Assembly (NCBI RefSeq): GCF_900156745.1
Contig: NZ_LT707065.1
Coordinates: 248,001-312,000 of the forward strand
Direction of reading: 5' to 3'
Origin: Achromobacter sp. MFA1 R4
GTDB lineage: Bacteria > Pseudomonadota > Gammaproteobacteria > Burkholderiales > Burkholderiaceae_B
Length of the DNA: 64,000 nt
Below the pieces are notes generated by a model. That model was not told the origin of the DNA, ran no database searches, and saw only the letters and a program-made list of their open reading frames with translations. Below are positions 25,104 to 34,215 of this stretch, in pieces. Both the position numbers and the translations under genes were made by a program. Position 1 is the stretch's first letter; every line of letters starts with the position of its first letter.

Positions 25104-25340
25104 ATGGCACGCGTATGCCAAGTGACCGGCAAAGGCCCGATGGTGGGCAACAATGTTTCGCACGCGAACAACAAGACCAAGCGTCGCTTCCTGCCCAACC
25201 TGCAATCGCGCCGGTTCTGGGTTGAAAGCGAAAACCGCTGGGTTCGCCTGCGTGTTTCGGCCAAGGCCATCCGCACGATCGACAAGAACGGCATCGAAGC
25301 CGTGCTGGCCGACATGCGTGCCCGCGGCGAACTGGCCTAA
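25104..25340 (+). CDS. rpmB: 50S ribosomal protein L28
   Basis: A 78-residue protein matching bacterial L28 end to end: [17 protein letters not shown] at the start, [15 protein letters not shown] [20 protein letters not shown], then [15 protein letters not shown] and a final ARGEL. It lacks the CxxC pairs of zinc-binding L28, so it is the metal-free type. AAGAGGTG lies upstream of the ATG. It is followed 37 bases later by rpmG, as in most proteobacteria. Confidence 0.98.
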   Translation: MARVCQVTGKGPMVGNNVSHANNKTKRRFLPNLQSRRFWVESENRWVRLRVSAKAIRTIDKNGIEAVLADMRARGELA

Positions 25341-25377
25341 TCGGCCTCCCCGCCAATCTACATACTAGGAGCACGAC

Positions 25378-25545
25378 ATGGCCAAAGGTATCCGCGAAAA
25401 GATCAAGCTCGAGTCGACCGCCGGCACGGGTCATTTCTACACGACCACCAAGAACAAGCGCAACATGCCCGAGAAGATGCTGATCAAGAAGTTTGATCCG
25501 GTCGCTCGCAAGCACGTCGACTACAAGGAAACCAAGCTGAAGTAA
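25378..25545 (+). CDS. rpmG: 50S ribosomal protein L33
   Basis: A 55-residue ribosomal protein, too short for ordinary ORF cut-offs. It reads [20 protein letters not shown] and continues with [20 protein letters not shown] and [13 protein letters not shown], the standard L33 sequence. No zinc-binding cysteines are present, so it is the C-minus form. TAGGAG stands seven to nine bases before the ATG. A strong terminator follows at 25564. Confidence 0.98.
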   Translation: MAKGIREKIKLESTAGTGHFYTTTKNKRNMPEKMLIKKFDPVARKHVDYKETKLK

Positions 25546-25563
25546 TTCAGCCGGTATCCCGAG

Positions 25564-25593
25564 AAAAAGGCCCTGCCCATGCAGGGCCTTTTT
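25564..25593 (+). terminator. Rho-independent terminator of rpmB-rpmG
   Basis: The stem AAAAAGGCCCTGC / GCAGGGCCTTTTT with a CCAT loop ends in a T-run, 18 bases after the rpmG stop. The A-run on the left makes it usable from both directions. Confidence 0.9.
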
Positions 25594-25760
25594 GTTGCCC
25601 GCGGGCTCGGAACGACCGGTTGCGGACGGCGGGCCGGCAAGCGCCGAGCCAGACCGATTCCGTTTGCCGCATTGCTGGAGCGCATGTTTCAATTAGGCCG
25701 CACCCGCGGCGCCCCGGCGCGCGCAGAGGCCCGATTCATCTTCATTCTGCGATACCCGCC

Positions 25761-26990
25761 ATGATCCGTCCCTGCCTCACCCTGCTGCGCCGCGCGCTCG
25801 CGCCCGCGCTCCTGGCCCTGGCGCTGGCTCCGGCCGCGCCCGCCGCCGCGAAAGACAAGGAGCCGCCGATCCGCATCGGCGAGATCAACAGCTACAAGGC
25901 CATTCCCGCCTTCCTGGGCCCCTACAAAAAGGGCTGGCAGCTGGCGCTCGAAGAGGTCAACGCCGCGGGCGGCGTGCTGGGCAGAAAGCTCGAAGTCATT
26001 TCTCGCGACGACAACGGCAATCCCGGCGATTCGGTGCGCGCCGCGCAGGAACTGCTGGCGCGCGAAAAAGTCGAGCTGCTGTTCGGCGGCTTCCTGTCCA
26101 ACACCGGCCTGGCGCTGACCGACTTCGCCAAGCAGCAGGAGGTTTTCTTCCTGGCGGCCGAGCCCCTGACCGACAAGATCACCTGGCAGGAAGGCAACCG
26201 CTACACCTACCGCCTGCGTCCGTCCACCTGGATGCACGTGGCCGCGGTGGCGCCCAAGGCGCTGGCGCTGCGCAAGAAGCGCTGGGCCATCGTCTACCCC
26301 AATTACGAATACGGCCAGTCCGCCGTGGCCACGTTCAAGGCCATGATGCAGTCCTTCCAGTCCGACGTGGAATTCGTCGCCGAACAGGCGGTGCCGCTGG
26401 GCAAGGTGGATGCGGGCGCCGTGGTGCAGGCGCTGGCCGACGCCAAGCCCGACGCGATCTTCAACGTGCTGTTCGCCGCTGACCTGACGCGTTTCGTGCG
26501 CGAGGGCAACACGCGCGGCCTGTTCGAAAACATGCCCGTGGTGTCGCTGCTGTCGGGCGAGCCCGAATACCTGGAGCCGCTGGGCGCCGATACGCCCACC
26601 GGCTGGATCGTCACCGGCTACCCCTGGTACGCCATCGACACGCCTGAGAACAAGGCTTTCGTCGAGGCCTACAAGAAGCGCTTCAATGAAACGCCCAAGG
26701 TGGGATCGGTGGTCGGCTATGCGTCGCTGATGTCCATCGCGCAAGGCCTGAAGGCCGCCGGCTCCGTCGACACCGAAAAGCTCGTCGACGCCTTTGCGGG
26801 TTTGAAGGTGGACACGCCCTATGGCCCCATCCAGTACCGCAAGATCGACCACCAGTCCACGATGGGCGTCTACGTGGGCGTGACCGCGGTGGAAGACGGC
26901 AAGGGCATCATGAAGGACTTTTCCTACATCGACGGCGCCCGGCTGCAACCGCCTGACGAGCAGGTGCGCAAGATGCGGCCGGCTCACTGA
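25761..26990 (+). CDS. Branched-chain amino acid-type ABC transporter substrate-binding protein
   Basis: A 409-residue periplasmic binding protein of the LivJ/LivK (Peripla_BP_6) class. A hydrophobic signal peptide (residues about 8-30, cleavage after AAPAAA) is followed by IRIGEINSYKAIPAFLGPYKKGW. The conserved blocks GVLGRKLEVISRDDNGNPGD and GGFLSNTGLALTD are typical. ATG 25761 is used because the signal peptide starts there; the frame open from 25620 adds no homology. Its stop overlaps the permease start (TGATG). Related proteins bind amino acids, amides, urea or aromatic acids, so the ligand is uncertain. Confidence 0.88.
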   Translation: MIRPCLTLLRRALAPALLALALAPAAPAAAKDKEPPIRIGEINSYKAIPAFLGPYKKGWQLALEEVNAAGGVLGRKLEVISRDDNGNPGDSVRAAQELLAREKVELLFGGFLSNTGLALTDFAKQQEVFFLAAEPLTDKITWQEGNRYTYRLRPSTWMHVAAVAPKALALRKKRWAIVYPNYEYGQSAVATFKAMMQSFQSDVEFVAEQAVPLGKVDAGAVVQALADAKPDAIFNVLFAADLTRFVREGNTRGLFENMPVVSLLSGEPEYLEPLGADTPTGWIVTGYPWYAIDTPENKAFVEAYKKRFNETPKVGSVVGYASLMSIAQGLKAAGSVDTEKLVDAFAGLKVDTPYGPIQYRKIDHQSTMGVYVGVTAVEDGKGIMKDFSYIDGARLQPPDEQVRKMRPAH

Positions 26991-28867
26991 TGAATGTTTC
27001 CGGGCTGCTGCTGCAGCTGCTCAACGGCCTGGCCGACGCCAGCGCGCTGTTCCTGGTCGCCGCTGGCCTGTCGTTGATCTTCGGCGTGACGCGCGTGGTC
27101 AACTTCGCGCACGGCTCGTTCTACATGCTGGGGATCTACCTGGCCTGGACCTTCACCAGCTACTTTGGCGGCGGCGCGGGCTATTGGTTCGGCCTGCTGC
27201 TGGCGGCGCTGGCCACCGGCCTGATCGGCGCCGCCGCCGAACTGCTGGTGCTCAAGCGCCTTTACCGGGCGCCTGAACTCTTCCAGCTCCTGGCCACCTT
27301 TGCGCTGGTGCTCATCATCGGCGATCTGGCCCTGGCGGTCTGGGGGCCCGAAGACCTCTTCTCCGCCCGCGCGCCGGGCCTGTCCGGCGCGGTGCAGATC
27401 CTGGGCCGCCGTTACCCCGAATACGATCTCCTGCTGATCGCCGCCGGCCCCGTGGTGCTGGGCCTGCTGTGGCTGCTGCTCATGCGCACCCGCTGGGGCC
27501 GGCTGCTGCGCGCCGCGGCCGAGAACCGCACGATGCTGGCGGCGCTGGGGGTCAACCAGGCCTGGCTGTTCACCTCCGCCTTCACGCTGGGCGCCTTCCT
27601 CGCCGGCCTGGGCGGGGCGCTGGCCGCGCCGCGCGTGCCCGCCACGCTGGGGCTGGATCTGGAAATCATCGCCAGCGCCTTCGTGGTGGTGGTCGTGGGC
27701 GGCCTCGGGTCGGTGCCGGGCGCCTTTCTGGCGGCGCTGCTGATCTGCTCCGTCAAGGCGCTGTTCGTGTTTCTTGGCCAGGTGCCCATCGGCCCGTGGG
27801 TCTTCAACCTGTCCAAGCTCACGCTGCTGGCCGAATTCGCGGTGATGGCGGTGGTGCTGGTGGTGCGGCCGTGGGGGCTGCTGGGCAAACCGCCCGCGCC
27901 GGCCTCGCACGCAGGCCTGCCCGAGCGTCCGATTGCGCCGGCCGGCCCGCGCCTGCGGCTGGCCTATGGCGTGCTGCTCGCGCTGTTGGCCCTGGTGCCC
28001 GTCGCCACGCTGCACTGGCCGTATCTCAGCATCCTGATGACGGAAATCCTGATCGCCGCGCTGTTTGCCGCCAGCCTGCACTTTCTGACCGGCCTGGCAG
28101 GCATGACCTCGTTCGGCCACGCCGCCTGGTTCGGGCTGGGCGCCTACGGCGCCGCGCTGCTCCTGAAGCTGGCCGCCGTCCCGATGGAAGCGGCCCTGGT
28201 GCTTGGCCCCTTCGCCGCGGCGTTCGGGGCGCTGGTGTTCGGCTGGTTCTGCGTGCGACTGTCCGGCGTCTACCTGGCCATGCTGACCCTGGCCGTCGCG
28301 CAGATCCTGTGGGCCCTCACCTATCAATGGGATGACGTCACGGGCGGCAGCAACGGGCTGACCGGCCTGTGGCCCTCCGCCTGGCTGGCGCAGGGGCCCT
28401 GGTTCTATTACCTCACGCTCGCGCTGTGCACGGCGGGGGTCTGGTGGCTGCGCCGGCTGGCGTTCTCGCCGCTGGGCTATGCGCTGCGCGGCGTGCGCGA
28501 TTCCGACTTGCGCGCGCAGGCGCTGGGCATGGACACGCGCCGCATCCAGTGGGCGGGCTTCGTGGCGGCAGCGTTCGCCGCGGGACTGGCCGGCTCGCTC
28601 TACGCCTTTTCCAAAGGAAGCATTGCGCCCGACGTGCTGGCGGTGAGCCGATCCGTGGACGGATTGGTCATGGTGCTGCTGGGCGGCATCCAGACGCTGG
28701 CGGGCCCGCTCGTCGGCGCGGCGTCCTACACCTGGCTGCAGGATGCAGCGGCGCGCAGCACCGAGTACTGGCACGCCGTGCTGGGCCTGGCCATCCTGGC
28801 GCTCGTCATGGCCTTCCCCGAAGGACTGGCCGGCGCGGCCGCCCGCCTGCGCCGGAGGCCCGCATGA
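26990..28867 (+). CDS. Fused LivH-LivM permease of a branched-chain amino acid-type ABC importer
   Basis: A 625-residue protein that joins two permease subunits normally encoded separately. Residues 1-300 are LivH-like (LSLIFGVTRVVNFAHGSFYMLG; later VVVGGLGSVPGAFLAAL). Residues from about 320 are LivM-like (LTGLAGMTSFGHAAWFGLGAY; then LRGVRDSDLRAQALGMDT, the coupling loop). The junction is a short Pro/Ala-rich linker around GKPPAPASHAGLPERP. About 16 to 18 membrane segments are expected. Both flanking genes overlap it by one to four bases, so all three form one operon. Single-chain LivHM proteins are known but less common than the two-gene form. Confidence 0.9.
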   Translation: MNVSGLLLQLLNGLADASALFLVAAGLSLIFGVTRVVNFAHGSFYMLGIYLAWTFTSYFGGGAGYWFGLLLAALATGLIGAAAELLVLKRLYRAPELFQLLATFALVLIIGDLALAVWGPEDLFSARAPGLSGAVQILGRRYPEYDLLLIAAGPVVLGLLWLLLMRTRWGRLLRAAAENRTMLAALGVNQAWLFTSAFTLGAFLAGLGGALAAPRVPATLGLDLEIIASAFVVVVVGGLGSVPGAFLAALLICSVKALFVFLGQVPIGPWVFNLSKLTLLAEFAVMAVVLVVRPWGLLGKPPAPASHAGLPERPIAPAGPRLRLAYGVLLALLALVPVATLHWPYLSILMTEILIAALFAASLHFLTGLAGMTSFGHAAWFGLGAYGAALLLKLAAVPMEAALVLGPFAAAFGALVFGWFCVRLSGVYLAMLTLAVAQILWALTYQWDDVTGGSNGLTGLWPSAWLAQGPWFYYLTLALCTAGVWWLRRLAFSPLGYALRGVRDSDLRAQALGMDTRRIQWAGFVAAAFAAGLAGSLYAFSKGSIAPDVLAVSRSVDGLVMVLLGGIQTLAGPLVGAASYTWLQDAAARSTEYWHAVLGLAILALVMAFPEGLAGAAARLRRRPA

Positions 28868-29631
28868 GCCCCGCCGCCCCCCTGCTGCAGGTGCGCAACC
28901 TGCGCAAGTCCTTCGGCGGCATCGAGGCGCTGGCGGACGTCTCCTTCACGCTCGAAGCCGGCCAGATGCTGGCCTTGATCGGGCCGAACGGCGCGGGCAA
29001 GTCGACCTGCTTCAACGTGCTGGGCGGCCAGTTGCGGCCGGATTCGGGATCGGTGCTGCTGGACGGCCAGGAGCTCGTCGGCCTGTCGGCCGCGCGCATC
29101 TGCCGGCTGGGCGTCGGCCGCAGCTTCCAGACCGCGGCCACGTTCCGGTCGATGACCGTGCTCGAAAACATCCAGACCGCCCTGTTGTCGCGCGACCGCC
29201 TGCTCTTCAATCCATGGCGCCGCGCCACCCGCCACGCCGCCGCCGAAGCGATGGCGCTGCTGTCGCAGGTGCACATGGCCGACAAGGCGTACGAGGCTTG
29301 CGGCACCCTGGCCTACGGCGACGTCAAGCGTGTCGAACTGGCGATGGCGTTGGCCCACCAGCCGCGCCTGCTGCTCATGGACGAACCGACGGCAGGCATG
29401 GCCACCAACGAGCGCCATGCGCTGATGCGCCTGACCCGCGAATTGGCCGACCAGCAACGTATCGCCGTCCTGTTCACCGAGCACAGCCTGGACGTCGTGT
29501 TCAAGCACGCCGACCGCATTGCCGTGCTGGTGCGCGGGGGCCTCTTGGCCGAAGGCGCGCCGGCGGCGATCGCCGGAAACGAACGGGTCAAGGCCGCCTA
29601 CCTGGGCACCGAGGCGCCGCTGGACGCCTGA
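28864..29631 (+). CDS. LivG-type ABC transporter ATP-binding protein
   Basis: A 255-residue ATPase. Walker A is GPNGAGKST (about residues 40-48), Walker B is LLLMDEPTAGM, the switch region reads FTEHSLDVV, and the signature is the LivG variant LAYGDVKRVELAMAL. It overlaps the permease stop by ATGA. Classical Liv systems have a second ATPase, LivF, directly after LivG; none is present here, so this protein may work as a homodimer or pair with a LivF encoded elsewhere. Confidence 0.9.
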   Translation: MSPAAPLLQVRNLRKSFGGIEALADVSFTLEAGQMLALIGPNGAGKSTCFNVLGGQLRPDSGSVLLDGQELVGLSAARICRLGVGRSFQTAATFRSMTVLENIQTALLSRDRLLFNPWRRATRHAAAEAMALLSQVHMADKAYEACGTLAYGDVKRVELAMALAHQPRLLLMDEPTAGMATNERHALMRLTRELADQQRIAVLFTEHSLDVVFKHADRIAVLVRGGLLAEGAPAAIAGNERVKAAYLGTEAPLDA

Positions 29632-29706
29632 ACGGGCGGCCGCCGCAGCGATGGCGGCGCGGAACATCGGGCGGCGCGGCGCCGACCGCCTGCCGCGCAA
29701 CGGGCA

Positions 29707-31488
29707 TCAGCCGTCCTGCGCACGCTCGGGCTGGCATTCCCAGAAAATCCTGGCCGTGCACCCCGCGCAGATGTTGCGGTCCAGCTTGCCGTAGATGGTG
29801 TTCAGCGCCGTCGCCTTGTCCGGAAAGATGTGATCAGCGCCCAGCCGCTCCAGGAATCCGGTGCGCCGCCACATGTCCATCACCTCGGGCCGCGGCCGGT
29901 GAAAGTACAGGTCGCCGCCCATGGCGCGCCTGGCGGCCAGTTCGTCGTCCCACACCTGCGCGCCGGCCAGGTCGATGAAATTCATGCTCTTGGCCATCAC
30001 CAGCAGATGGCGCGGCGCGCCAGGGGCCGCGCGCAGATCGTGCAGGCGCTGCGCCACGTGCGCGGCCGCGCCGAAATACACCGAGCCCTCCATGCGCAGC
30101 AGCTTCAGTTGGGGGCACTCCGGCAAGGCGTCCGGCTGATGCTCCAGGACCACGAAGCGCCGCTCCAGGCCGCGCGAATCGAAGCCCATCGTGCGCATCG
30201 CCGGCCGCGACGTGCGGTGCAGATACACCATGAGCGACAGCACGGTGCCCAGCAGGATCGCGACCTCCATCCGGATGGCGATGGTGGCGGCCAGCGTCGC
30301 GCCGGCGATGGCGCACTCGCCGCGCTGCGTGCGCAGCAGTTGGCGCCACCGCGGCAGGTCCAGCAGCGTCCAGGCCACCAGCAGCAGCAGGCCCGAGATC
30401 GCGGCGTGCGGAATCAGCGCCAGCAACGGCGCGGACACCGCGACCAGCAGCATCAGCAACAGCGCCGAAAACACCGACGCGAGCGGCGTCTTGGCGCCGG
30501 CCTCGAAGTTGGGAATGGAGCGATTGAGCGAACCGCAGGACAGATAAGAGGAGAACAGCCCGCCCACGATATTCGACAGGCCCTGCCCCACGAACTCGCG
30601 GTTCGCATCGATGCGCTGCCCTGAACGCGAGGCCACCGCCTTGGCAATGGAAATAGACTGCGCCAGCGCCACGATGGTCAGCGCGAACGCCAGGCTAAGC
30701 AGATCGGGCAGCGCGCGCCAGTCGACGCTGGGCACGTGGAACGGCGGCCAGGGCTGGGCAATCGCCCCCAGCACGGGAACCGGCGTCCCGCCTTGCGATC
30801 CGATCAGCGTATTGAAGACCCAGGCCGCGAACGTCCCCGCGGCCAGCCCGAGCAGCATGTAGGGCTTGCGCTTGTCCAGCCTGCGCGCCAGCAAGGCCAC
30901 GCCCAGGGTCACCAGCGTCACCAGCACGGCGCCGGGATGCGCCTGTCCGATATGGGTGGCCAGGCTTTCCAGCACCGCGCCCGCGCCATGCGCCTCCGAC
31001 GCCGGCAATCCCAAGGCATCCTTCAGCGCATGCACCGCGATCAACAGGGCGGCGCCGCTGGTAAAGCCGAACAACGCCGACGGCGAGATGAAGTGCGCCA
31101 GCGAACCCAGCCGCAATGCGCCAACCAGCCATTGCATCAGGCCGACCAGCACGGTCACGGCGAGCGCAAGCTGGATGTAGGCCGGACTGCCCGCGGCCGC
31201 CAACGGCGCCAGCACGGCAAACAGCGCCAGGGAATTCGCATTGGTCGGCCCGGACATCACATGGCGGCTGGAACCGAACAGCGCCGCCACGATACAGGGC
31301 ACGATGGCCGAATAGAGGCCGTATTCCGGCGGCAGGCCCGCCAGCGTGGCGAAAGCCACGCCCTGCGGCAGCACCAGCAACGCGCCCAAGAGACCGGCGG
31401 CCAGGTCGGCGCGCAGCGTCAGCCTGTTGACGTCATCCACCCACGGGCCGAAAAGCCGGCGCGCTATGTTTTTTCCCCCCTGCATCAT
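29707..31488 (-). CDS. SulP family anion permease with STAS domain and cysteine-rich C-terminus
   Basis: A 593-residue SulP transporter. The N-terminal half has about 11 membrane segments and the signature LVLPQGVAFATLAGLPPEYGLYSA near residue 40 (read in two parts). The STAS domain spans about 440-560 (LLRMEGSVYFGAAAHVAQRL, FIDLAGAQVWDDEL). The extreme C-terminus has an unusual NICAGCTARIFWEC cluster with three cysteines, absent from most SulP proteins. ATG 31488 is chosen for GGAG eleven bases upstream; earlier in-frame ATGs (31515, 31560) lack that. Ions could be sulfate, bicarbonate or an organic anion; unproven. Confidence 0.88.
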   Translation of the reverse strand: MMQGGKNIARRLFGPWVDDVNRLTLRADLAAGLLGALLVLPQGVAFATLAGLPPEYGLYSAIVPCIVAALFGSSRHVMSGPTNANSLALFAVLAPLAAAGSPAYIQLALAVTVLVGLMQWLVGALRLGSLAHFISPSALFGFTSGAALLIAVHALKDALGLPASEAHGAGAVLESLATHIGQAHPGAVLVTLVTLGVALLARRLDKRKPYMLLGLAAGTFAAWVFNTLIGSQGGTPVPVLGAIAQPWPPFHVPSVDWRALPDLLSLAFALTIVALAQSISIAKAVASRSGQRIDANREFVGQGLSNIVGGLFSSYLSCGSLNRSIPNFEAGAKTPLASVFSALLLMLLVAVSAPLLALIPHAAISGLLLLVAWTLLDLPRWRQLLRTQRGECAIAGATLAATIAIRMEVAILLGTVLSLMVYLHRTSRPAMRTMGFDSRGLERRFVVLEHQPDALPECPQLKLLRMEGSVYFGAAAHVAQRLHDLRAAPGAPRHLLVMAKSMNFIDLAGAQVWDDELAARRAMGGDLYFHRPRPEVMDMWRRTGFLERLGADHIFPDKATALNTIYGKLDRNICAGCTARIFWECQPERAQDG

Positions 31489-31575
31489 CCTGTCTTGTTC
31501 TCCGGGCCTCGGCATTCGCGCCTGTCCGCCTAGGGTAAACGCTCGCGCCCAACGCCGCAACGCGCGCCGCGCGCG

Positions 31576-32124
31576 TCAGCCCGCCTCGCCGCCGCGGCGC
31601 GCCTTCATGGCCTGGCCGATCGCGGCCAGCGCCTCATCCGAAATCAGCCGCGCCGCCATCGGCAGCAGTTCGTCCTCTTCGCGCCGGATGTGCGCCTGGT
31701 ACGCCTCGGTGAACGCCTGCACCTGCTGCGGCGGCAATGGCGCGGGCCGTCCCGCCGCGATCTCCGACAAGGTCTCGCGCAGCGGCCCCCACAAGCCGGC
31801 CAGTCGCCGGTGATCGGCCATCAGGCCGTCCACGAGCGCATGCAGGCACACCGCATCCGACCCGGCCATGGATTCGATCAGGGCCGGGAACAGATCGTCT
31901 TCCTCGTCTTCGTGATGATGCACGGCTGCGGTGTCAAAGTAACGGCACACGCTCGCGGCGGCCGTCTGCGCCGCGCCGTCGCTGCCGTGCGCCGCCACGT
32001 GCGCGGCCAGCCGCGCCAGCGTGGCGCATTGGCGCGCAATGCGCCCATGGCAGGCCGACAGCAGCGCCAGCGGCTCGTCAGGACCCGGCGCCGGGGCGGG
32101 CCCGCCAGGAAAGCTCACTGCCAT
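31576..32124 (-). CDS. Hemerythrin-like HHE-domain protein
   Basis: A 182-residue helical protein with the histidine/glutamate spacing of hemerythrin HHE domains: an early His in SACHGRIARQ, HHHEDEEDDLFPAL in the middle, HRRLAGLW, and HIRREEDELLPMA near the end. Such proteins bind a di-iron centre and serve in oxygen, nitric oxide or iron sensing. The start is ATG 32124. It is on the same strand as, but not clearly in an operon with, the carboxypeptidase upstream (25 bases between). Confidence 0.85.
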   Translation of the reverse strand: MAVSFPGGPAPAPGPDEPLALLSACHGRIARQCATLARLAAHVAAHGSDGAAQTAAASVCRYFDTAAVHHHEDEEDDLFPALIESMAGSDAVCLHALVDGLMADHRRLAGLWGPLRETLSEIAAGRPAPLPPQQVQAFTEAYQAHIRREEDELLPMAARLISDEALAAIGQAMKARRGGEAG

Positions 32125-32149
32125 CGCATGCCTCCGAAATGGTCCTGCG

Positions 32150-33310
32150 TTATCCCTGCGAACCGCGCCACCACAGCCGGATGGAATCCCATGCACGCCC
32201 CGCGATGCCCGCCTCGGCCACCGGCTCCAGCGCCACCACCGGGAAATGCATCGCCGGCTTGCCGTCCACCATGACGCGCAACTCGCCCACCGTGGACTGC
32301 GCCGCGATCGGCGCGATCAGCGGCGCCTGCGGCGCCCACACGGACTCGACCTTGGCGCCCGCGGGCACCGTCACGTAGGCGTCGCGCGAGAAACCGGCCT
32401 TCAGGCTGTCGCTCTCGCCCTTCCAGACCTCCGGCGAGGCCACGGCCTGTCCGCGCGCATAGAGCTTGATGGTATTGAACCCCTGGAAGCCCCACTCCAG
32501 CAACTCGCGGCTTTCCTGCGTGCGCAGCTTGTCGGATGCGGTGCCGACCACCACGGTGATGAGCCGGCGCTGATCGTCGCCATTGGCCCGCCGCGCCGTG
32601 GCGATGATGCAATATCCGGCCGAATCCGTATGCCCGGTCTTCAGGCCGTCCACGCTGGGATCCAGCCACAGCAGGCGGTTGCGGTTGGACTGCGTGATCT
32701 TGTTGAACGTGAATTGCCTGGCCGAATCGTAAGTCTTGTAGAGCTGCGGAAAATCGCGGATGAAGCGCGTGGCCAGGATCGACAGGTCGCTCGCGGTGGA
32801 ATACGTGCCGGGGTCCGGCAATCCATGCGGACTGGCGAAATGCGTGGCGTGCAGGCCCAGCCGGGCCGCGGTGTCGTTCATCCGCGCGACAAAGGCCTCG
32901 ACGCTGCCCGACACGGCCTCGGCCAGCGCGATGGCCGCATCATTGCCCGACTGGATCATCAGCCCGCGCAGCAGGTCGTCCACGCTCACCTTCGAATTGG
33001 GCTCCAGGAACATCTTCGAACTGCCCGCCGGCACCTTCCACGCCCGCGTCGAAATCGTGACCAATTGGCTGGCCGTCAGCTCTTTCTTCGTCAGCGCGTC
33101 GAACACGACGTAGGCCGTCATGATCTTGGTCAAGGACGCCGGCTCGATGCGCGACGTGGCCGCGTGCGACGCAATGACCTGCCCGCTGGTTTCGTCCAGC
33201 AGCAGCCAGGCCTTGGCCGACAGCGCCGGCGCGGGCATCGATTGCGCCATGGCGCCGGATATACAAGCGGTCGCAACGAGCAGGCTCGCCGCCAACTTCT
33301 TCATCAACAT
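32150..33310 (-). CDS. D-alanyl-D-alanine carboxypeptidase (PBP5/6-type)
   Basis: A 386-residue low-molecular-weight penicillin-binding protein that trims pentapeptide side chains of peptidoglycan in the periplasm. It has a signal peptide (MKKLAASLLVATACISGAMA). The three active-site motifs are present: SLTK (Ser nucleophile, about residue 60), SGN (about 122) and KTGHT (about 225). A C-terminal beta domain and a terminal amphipathic stretch (AWDSIRLWWRG) for membrane binding follow, as in DacA/DacC. It starts at ATG 33310 or 33304; the promoter must lie in the 360-base gap to the HU gene. Confidence 0.95.
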   Translation of the reverse strand: MLMKKLAASLLVATACISGAMAQSMPAPALSAKAWLLLDETSGQVIASHAATSRIEPASLTKIMTAYVVFDALTKKELTASQLVTISTRAWKVPAGSSKMFLEPNSKVSVDDLLRGLMIQSGNDAAIALAEAVSGSVEAFVARMNDTAARLGLHATHFASPHGLPDPGTYSTASDLSILATRFIRDFPQLYKTYDSARQFTFNKITQSNRNRLLWLDPSVDGLKTGHTDSAGYCIIATARRANGDDQRRLITVVVGTASDKLRTQESRELLEWGFQGFNTIKLYARGQAVASPEVWKGESDSLKAGFSRDAYVTVPAGAKVESVWAPQAPLIAPIAAQSTVGELRVMVDGKPAMHFPVVALEPVAEAGIAGRAWDSIRLWWRGSQG

Positions 33311-33674
33311 ATAGCTGCTTCACTTCCATGCGTGGTTTCTTTCGGCGCGCGACGGGCCTGCCATGCCTGGCCCCGCGCGCCGCCCGCAATTTGAACACGC
33401 GCCGCAAGATAGGTTCACCGGCCGGAATTGCTGGCGCGATTCCTGCCGCTATTTGCACCGCGATTCCCGCCATGATTTCGCGCGCCTTTTGTCACGACAT
33501 CTTGCGAAACCCCTTGCAGAAGGCACTTTTCTGCGGTGAAAACAACAAACAGTGGCTTAAAACCCGTTGGAAAGCCGCATCTGGCGCCGCTCTTCCGCTA
33601 TCATCGGGCGCGTAGCGTCAAATGCCGATATCCGGCACGCGCTGCTCCATGTCCTCAACATACGGATTTTGACC
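33311..33674. promoter_or_regulatory. Divergent intergenic region between carboxypeptidase and HU genes
   Basis: These 364 bases hold no supported gene. They must contain promoters for both flanking genes. For the HU gene a TATCAT -10 candidate lies at 33598-33603, giving about a 65-base leader, but its -35 is poor. The stretch near 33505-33560 is A-rich compared with the flanks. Confidence 0.3.
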
Positions 33675-34133
33675 ATGGCCACGAAAGCTAAAGCTCCTGC
33701 CAAGAAAGTCACCAAGACCGCCGTCAAGGCGCCCGCAAAGAAGGCAACCGCCGCCAAGCCCGCCGTGAAGCCGGCTGCCAAGAAGGTCGTCGCCGCCAAG
33801 AAGGTCGCTGCCGCCCCCAAGGCCATCAAGGCTGCGATGAACAAGACCCAGCTCATCGCCTACATCGTTGAGCAATCCGGCGTCGAAGCCAAGTCGGTCA
33901 AGGCCGTTCTGGCCAGCCTGGAAACCTCGGTGCTGGGCTCCGTGGACAAGAAGGGCGCTGGCGAATTCACGCTGCCCGGCCTGTTCAAGGTCGCCGTGCA
34001 GAAGGTTCCCGCCAAGGCCAAGCGCTTCGGCAAGGATCCGTTCACGGGTGAAGAGCGCTGGTTCCCCGCCAAGCCGGCTTCGGTCAAGGTGAAGGTTCGC
34101 CCGCTCAAGAAGCTGAAGGACGCCGCGCAGTAA
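33675..34133 (+). CDS. HU-family DNA-binding protein with lysine/alanine-rich H1-like tail
   Basis: A 152-residue nucleoid protein. Residues 1-55 are almost only Lys, Ala, Pro, Val and Thr (KAPAKKVTKTAVKAPAKK), like the tail of eukaryotic H1 and the Bordetella H1-like proteins. Residues 56-150 are a HU/IHF domain: MNKTQLIAYIVEQSGVEAK, then LPGLFKVAVQKVPAKAKRF and FPAKPASVKVKVRPLKKL. ATG 33675 is used; the frame is open upstream but those residues are not HU-like. A strong terminator follows at 34166. High expression and DNA compaction are expected. Confidence 0.92.
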   Translation: MATKAKAPAKKVTKTAVKAPAKKATAAKPAVKPAAKKVVAAKKVAAAPKAIKAAMNKTQLIAYIVEQSGVEAKSVKAVLASLETSVLGSVDKKGAGEFTLPGLFKVAVQKVPAKAKRFGKDPFTGEERWFPAKPASVKVKVRPLKKLKDAAQ

Positions 34134-34165
34134 TTTCCTTACGCGCTGTATCCGGTCAAGCCGGG

Positions 34166-34204
34166 AAGGGCCCGCCTCGAAAGAGGCGGGCCCTTCTTTT
34201 TTTT
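34166..34204 (+). terminator. Rho-independent terminator of the HU gene
   Basis: AAGGGCCCGCCTC / GAGGCGGGCCCTT with a GAAA tetraloop and a following run of T (34196-34204). It is one of the strongest terminators in the window. Confidence 0.93.
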
Positions 34205-34215
34205 CGCCGAGGACT

